This document shows, in pieces, positions 58,500-64,000 of a DNA stretch of 64,000 bases (position 1 is its first letter; each line of letters opens with the position of its first letter). The notes below the pieces were generated by a model that searched no databases, was not told where the DNA came from, and worked only from the letters and a program-made list of their open reading frames with translations. The position numbers were made by a program, and so were the translations under genes. The stretch is from positions 160,353,602-160,417,601 of the forward strand of contig NC_091132.1 of NCBI RefSeq assembly GCF_040183065.1. The letters run 5' to 3'. The DNA is from Periplaneta americana. Its lineage: Eukaryota; Arthropoda; Insecta; Blattodea; Blattidae.

Positions 58500-58637
58500 C
58501 TCAGCTTTACACTCTGTCGCAACAAAATTACATGGCACTGCAGGTTCCTCAATTTTAGTCTCTGATGTGAAATCATAGCTGTGGTCCAAGCATTCCGTCT
58601 TTATTCCAGTCACGTGGAGATCCAATATATGCCCTTC
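58500..58637 (-). CDS. Exon C of zinc finger gene 2
   Basis: 138 nt between TTTTCTGTAG and GAG|GTAAGT, phase 0 at both ends: EGHILDLHVTGIKTECLDHS, YDFTSETKIEEPAVPCNFVA then TECKAE. Aligns with gene 1 exon C (GMKTEC.NHS.DLTS). IKTE is a SUMO-type consensus. One copy of the block that is doubled in gene 1. Confidence 0.85.
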
Positions 58638-58756
58638 CTACAGAAAACAGAGACATAATGCATATGTAACATAACAGCTTGTGAGAATGTGGAACCAAAT
58701 GCTATATGCTGCTCTGCAAGCTAAACATTGTTGGCTAATTAATGCACACGTAAAAT

Positions 58757-59904
58757 ACAGTAAAACCTTTCTAAAATCTACACTCTATAAAAAGTAAACC
58801 TGCACAAAGGAAAAATAAATTTGGGAACGGAATCATTTTCTATGTAAGATAATACTTTAAAACGGAAAATTGCCTCACGCGAAAACGGAATCATTTTTGG
58901 GCAACATTTAGATTTAAAAAAAAACCTGACTAAAACGGATAATTTTAAGAGTAACTGTTGCTAAATTCTTTCAAACCATTTTTAATTTTTCGATAATACT
59001 GTACGAAGCATGGCATAATTTTTTGTGACTGTACATGAAATGATCTGGAAGACTTTCGCTATTCTTTGTCAGGCGTTGGGGGTGTAGCTTCTCTAACCAT
59101 GTAACTATTCTGTGCTTATTGTCAAGGACCCGGGCAGGTTACTGACCTCCTGAACTCTTACTTCTTCCAACTCTCTTGCATTTTTTTTTTTTTTTTCATT
59201 TATTCTCAGTTCTGTGGTAACAAGACAATTCAGTGATAAAGAACAGTGCCAGTAGAATAAAATTGCAAATAATATTGAAGTGTAGTGTCAATTTAGTTTC
59301 ACATTACTGTTTATTTATTCTGAGTTTTGTGTTAATAGACCAATACAGTGTTAAATAACAGTGCGAATAATGTAAAACTGTGCGATTTAATAAAAAGACT
59401 AGATGATCATTTCTATCATGGAAGAGTGGCTTCATAATTTTAATAGAGCAATGAAACGTCAAGGTCGTAAGGTCATTCTGTTTTCAGACAATGGTACCTG
59501 CCATCCAAGCACTGATTTGTCTAACGTGAAGTTAATCTATTTTCCATCAAACACAACTTTAGTTACACAACCGATGGATTAAGGCGCAATTTACACTCTG
59601 AATTGATGCAGGACGCGAAGGAAATCCTACAAAGTTCCCTTCAATAAAAGTCACGGCAATACACTTTAAAAGAAATGAGGGGGCCAATAAACTAGGGTGC
59701 AGAGAGAGAGGCTGCAATTACATAAGTTAATAATTATGAAAATAAAATTCACTTTGCATGTAGTAACGTTTATCTTCCTACAGTGAGCACATTGTAGTAG
59801 TCTATTCTCAGTTTTACCAAAACTCAACCCTTTGTAAAACGAAAATCTGTGAAAACGGAAAAAGAATTCTGGAACGATCGCGTTTGTTGAGGGAGGTTTT
59901 ACTA
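58757..59904 (+). mobile_element. Pogo/Tigger transposon relic
   Basis: Ends CAGTAAAACCTTTCT and AGGGAGGTTTTACTA with TA on both sides (58755-58756, 59905-59906). At about 59405-59580 the plus strand reads WLHNFNRAMKRQGRKVILFS, DNGTCHPS and LSNVKLIYFPSNTTLVTQPM, the DDE domain core of pogo/Tigger transposases (usual ..LLFLDNATCHP..FPPNTTSVTQPMDQG). A stop follows QPMD. Internally deleted. Confidence 0.82.
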
Positions 59905-60239
59905 TACATTAGTCTGAATATATCGATAGTAAAATAACAACAATGCGCTATTTATAAATATTCATCTACAATTTTCATCGCATCTTTTCAAATGCATTTC
60001 ATGTGACAATTGAGGTAAAATGAATTTAAATAACTACCAATGCGATCTCGTGTGAACCACTGCTTTGGAGCATGTGCAACGTAATGTATCTGAAACTTAA
60101 AAGATCCAGGCTGGTGTTTTTTTTTTTTTTCTGAACTGTACTTCAATGCAAGTAAACGTTTCAAACAGAATCAATGATAACATGGCCACATCTTTATCTG
60201 GCACAGGCGCAAACAGAAGAAAAATAAGTGTATATTATA

Positions 60240-61336
60240 GAGGGTGATTCACGAGGATTTAACGTCATTATGGAGCTTATGTCCGAAGACATTCTGAGCA
60301 AAAAATGACATATAAATATGGATCCTATTCTCAATATTTACAGAGTTACGTTTCGTTATTTGAACGCATTGCTGTGAACGCGTGATCTTGGTCAGTGAGC
60401 AGTCAGCAGCCAGCGCGAGTGCTATGGAAATCAATGCAATTACATAGAGCGACAAGTGCTATTCACAAGTGTGCAGCCAAGTGTATTGAAGCGGATGGCG
60501 ACATTTTTTACAATGTGTTGTAAACTCTCCAAGACTGTAAATTAGGATGCAAAATTGAACTGTAAATAATTAAGACGATGGAAGTGGTGTGATTTGTAAT
60601 AATTGTTGTGATAACTGCGTATCAATAATGTAATTTTCTATAGTCCCATCACTCTAATTTCTGGCAGCCAATCACGTTGCAGGTCGGCTACATTTAAACG
60701 TGTGCGTCTTGTTATTCGCTGATGAAGTTGTTAAGCATTTCCTAAGGCTGCATAAATACTTCATATATAATCGCTCTCCATTTTGGGTCTTTCATTGGCG
60801 TTCGCAGAAAGCACACGAGGACGTTATTTGCTGCTCAATTATTTGCTGAATTACTGTATGTTTCATTTATTATCATAGGAGCTACGACATGATAATGTTT
60901 AACGGTGTGGCAAATAGATCCCTCGTCTGGTAGCTCGGCAACGAAAGAACAAAAATGGCGAACGATACTACCTATCTAGACTTTATAGAGCCTTGACTTC
61001 CTAAGACGTAAGCAAAGAGGAAGAGTCACGCCAGGAATAACAGCGTCGCGACTATAGTTAAAAATAGAAAAAAGATATCTGTATGAAAGAACTAAGGAGT
61101 TCACAGGACATTTTTAGCTTCATAATACTTGCCAATTAAAGATATGATACTTCTGAATGGATCATTCTCTATTTGTATTAATCTTATACCTTCAAACTAA
61201 AGAAAAAACGTATTTTACAAACAATTTTAAATTACTATAACTCTGAAAATATTGAGAATAGGAACTATATTTATATAACATATTTTGCTCAAAATGTTTT
61301 CAGAAATAAGCTCCGTAAGTGGCGTGAATCACTCTG
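60240..61336. mobile_element. Long-TIR DNA transposon, non-autonomous
   Basis: Ends GAGGGTGATTCACG and CGTGAATCACTCTG, flanked by TATA on both sides (60236-60239, 61337-61340). The arms continue for about 120 bp (GGAGCTTAT.TC.GAA, then CCTATTCTCAATATTT). The centre shows no recognisable protein. Confidence 0.7.
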
Positions 61337-61539
61337 TATACAATTCCGTTAACCCCTGTTATATTTGCCTTATTATGAATTATTACTCTTCAATCGTGAA
61401 ATTTTGTTCCTTCTTTCAAAACCACTTTTTCTTTTCTTTTGGATTTTTCCCTTCAAATATCCTTTCCAAAAATGTCTAATGGTTACCAAATAGTGTTCAG
61501 ATCACATACTATGCCTCACGCTGCACTGCTGTGGAACAA

Positions 61540-61765
61540 GTTAGCATGCCTGACCATGAACTGAGCATGCCTAGGTTCAAATCCTAGTTGGGAGAAGTTA
61601 CTTAGTTCAGGTTTTTTCCAGGGTTTTCTCTCAACCAATTATGAGCAAATGCGGGTAAATTTTGGCGTTGGGCCCTGACTCATTTCGCTGGCATTATAAC
61701 CTTCATTTCAGAAGCTAGATAACCATAGCAGTTGGTAAAGAGTCATAAAATAACCTATTAAAATG
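61540..61765 (+). mobile_element. Old SINE, family A
   Basis: Diverged plus-strand copy: B-box GGTTCAAATCC at about 61574, TTTTTTCCAGGGTTTTCTCT body and GAGTCATAAAATAACC end. Confidence 0.75.
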
Positions 61766-61998
61766 TGTATCAACTGCTCTTAAATAAGAGAAGCAGAGTG
61801 CTAGTACGTATTCTGTCAAGGAGTGTAAAATACTTCATTATTGCCACTATTTCATGTGGAAATACTTAATTAGTACATTTGTATTAACATGAATTTATAT
61901 TGCATCTAAATCACAAACCTAGCCAGCAAAGTGAGACAAGGTAACGGATTTGGAATGTTAAAATCACCTCAGCTAATCTTGAGTAATTATTAGAAAAT

Positions 61999-62166
61999 AC
62001 AATTAAATAATAATAATAATAATAATAATATTAATAATAATAATTCTTTATTTAAACTGACAGAGTTAAGGCCATAGGGCCTTCTCTTATACTCTACCAG
62101 GTCACAAAGTATACAGGCAGTTCAAATTTAACAAAAAGTTAAAGAACAGAATACTAACATATTACA

Positions 62167-62242
<76 letters not shown>

Positions 62243-63235
62243 GCATAATAAAATCGACACTAAACAACATGAAAATAACACCATAATAGGAAAAAAAAAG
62301 AAAGTAAAATACATTGGAATATAGTGAAAGCAACTCATTTAGTACAAATTGTTAATATGGAAAAACGTAAGGAAGAATATATCAAAATGGAATGTAATAA
62401 AATAATAATAAAAAAGAAAAGAAATACGAAAATTAAATAAAATTCACGATAAAAAGGCTATGATAATAAATTCATCAGCTGATAAAGAGAACAAAACGGG
62501 GAAAGGAAGGAAACAGAAATATATAGCCTATATTTTTACAAAACTATGGCAGAGAAAAGGGCTTATAACTGAAAGGAATCTAATTCAAAAAGTGCAATTT
62601 TAATTTATTTTTGAAACTAGACAATGTCCGACAGTCTCTGACATGTTGTGGTAGAGAGTTCCAGATATGAGCTGCAGAGACGGTGAAAGATGACGAGTAG
62701 GATTTTCTGTGTTTAGGAATGGACAGTGTGATATGGTGTCGTGAGTGAGTATCTATTTCGTGATATGAGGACAAATGTTGAAAACGAGAAGCTAGGTAGC
62801 TAGGGTTAGAGGTTTGAAGAATATTGAAGAGTAAAGTGAGAGAGTGTATAGTTCTTCGCTCTTTGAGACGGACCCAGGACAGCATATTTAGTGAAGGTGT
62901 GATACGGTCAGATCTACGGATGTTGCAAAAAAATCGAACACATGCATTATGAACACACTGTAGTCTGTCAGTCAGTCTCATGTTAAGGTCAGTGTAGAGA
63001 GTGTCACAGTAATCAAAATGAGGCATCAAGAGCGACTGCACTAAATTCTTCTTGAGAAGCAACGGAAGGAAATTTCGAATTCTTTTTAGTGTGTGAGTTT
63101 TCATAAAAATTATTTTACATATGTGTGTGATTTGAGTATTCCAACTTAAGTTTTTGTCCATATAAATTCCTAGATTTTTTACTCTATCACTGTAAGGATA
63201 ATAGTTTCACTCATTATCTTGTGTAAAGAAATTAT
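61999..63235 (-). mobile_element. CR1-like LINE, 3' part with long open C-terminus
   Basis: Minus frame 62580-63161 (193 codons) with upstream continuation KNLGIYMDKNLSW: HFDYCDTLYTDLNMRLTDRL, VHNACVRFFCNI, AAHIWNSLPQHVRDCRTLSS and FKNKLKLHFLN then stop. This is the region after the RT catalytic core in CR1/L2-type LINEs. The 3' end carries (TAA)n runs at 61999-62043 and 62165-62242. The long intact frame suggests a fairly young, 5'-truncated copy. It lies in gene 2 intron A-to-C, same strand as the gene. Confidence 0.8.
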
Positions 63236-63701
63236 TGTAGATAGATGTAGTTTTAGTAATAGGTCACTGACATATTGACAAGGGTTCATCTATGTTCGTT
63301 ACGATGGTGCTATACTGGGGCTATATCAGGTCTACCACACGTATTTGAGAGCTATGCAAGTAGCTACTTACTTGTAATAAAATATACTTTTTCATCTTAC
63401 ATACTATAATCATTAAAATATAGTAAGGCATTAACAAATTAAGAGGATTTAAGAAAACTGAATCTTGATAATCAATTTAAACCAGCACTCAATGTCAGCT
63501 CTTAAAATTTTATGAAAGAGTAAAAACAGAAGCAGCAGGTAACATAGAAAATGAAGCCAAACATGACAAATTACTCGAGATTTGAAATTTCTTCATCTAT
63601 ACACTGATAGTCTATCTGGTAAATACTGTATGCCCTTATATCATATCTCTAATATTATACATGTCGGATATACAAATTAGAACCAGAGACTTTCAATTTA
63701 C

Positions 63702-63799
63702 CTCTGATAAAGGCTTCTTCTCATCTGTATCAGTGTTATCACTTGTTAGTATAGCCAACGGATCGACCTCAGTTTCCATCTTGATCAAATCCATCACGA
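63702..63799 (-). CDS. Exon A (start exon) of zinc finger gene 2
   Basis: Acceptor CTTTTACAG, TCGTG, then ATG at 63794: 31 codons, MDLIKMETEVDPLAILTSDN then TDTDEKKPLSE, to GAG|GTAAAT in phase 0. IKME is a SUMO-type consensus. Upstream intron sequence to the window end resembles that upstream of the exon at 391, so these two genes are the closer relatives. Promoter outside the window. Confidence 0.88.
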
Positions 63800-64000
63800 C
63801 TGTAAAAGACATTTCAGTATTGACACATATCTGGAGAATGTAAGCTGCTGAAAGAGACTTATTCACAGTGTTACATATATATGTACAAAATATTATTTAG
63901 CTCAAACTTTAGAATTCGTTCTGAACTTACTATATATCACACTAACATACATACAGTATCTTTGGTATTCGTGAGTATGTCGGTATGAATTCGATTATGC

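Overview
The window looks like a gene-poor, repeat-rich insect chromosome, most likely a cockroach or termite (Blattodea; Periplaneta-like). This is inferred from AT-rich sequence, long introns packed with transposons, tRNA-derived SINEs, RTE-like LINEs whose protein ends I associate with Blattodea, and a degenerate TTAGG-type telomeric array. No database search was possible.

The host genes form a head-to-tail cluster of C2H2 zinc finger genes, all on the minus strand and all with four coding exons: A (start codon, 93-96 nt), C (138 or 186 nt), B (83 nt) and one large terminal exon with every finger. Splice phases agree throughout (A 0, C 0, B 2, terminal exon entered in phase 2). Gene 1 (15597-30346) joins to 1494 nt (497 aa, 12 fingers). 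Gene 2 (50256-63794) joins to 1899 nt (632 aa, 16 fingers). A third gene starts with exon A at 391-488 and leaves the window on the left. A dead exon A lies at about 42.4 kb. A two-exon THAP-domain gene lies at 32816-33242, upstream of gene 1.

Layout: 0.4-0.5 kb exon A of the left gene; 0.7-8.0 kb a P-like element family with THAP remnant, a mariner holding a SINE, and LINEs; 9.8-10.0 kb telomere-like array; 11.0-12.6 kb PIF/Harbinger relic; 15.3-30.4 kb gene 1, whose C-to-B intron is almost wholly one 5.75 kb DNA transposon with nested insertions, and whose A-to-C and B-to-terminal introns carry a mirror-image pair of repeats; 30.9-50.2 kb intergenic repeats (LINEs, TTAA-type element, SINEs, Harbinger relic, an LTR retroelement fossil, a foldback element); 50.2-63.8 kb gene 2, whose introns hold a hAT-like element, a 2.4 kb purine-rich minisatellite, a pogo/Tigger relic, a long-TIR element and a CR1-like LINE.

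The zinc finger proteins are probably nuclear DNA-binding regulators. Each N-terminal exon encodes at least one SUMO-consensus motif (psi-K-x-E), which suggests SUMO-dependent recruitment of cofactors, but this is inference.
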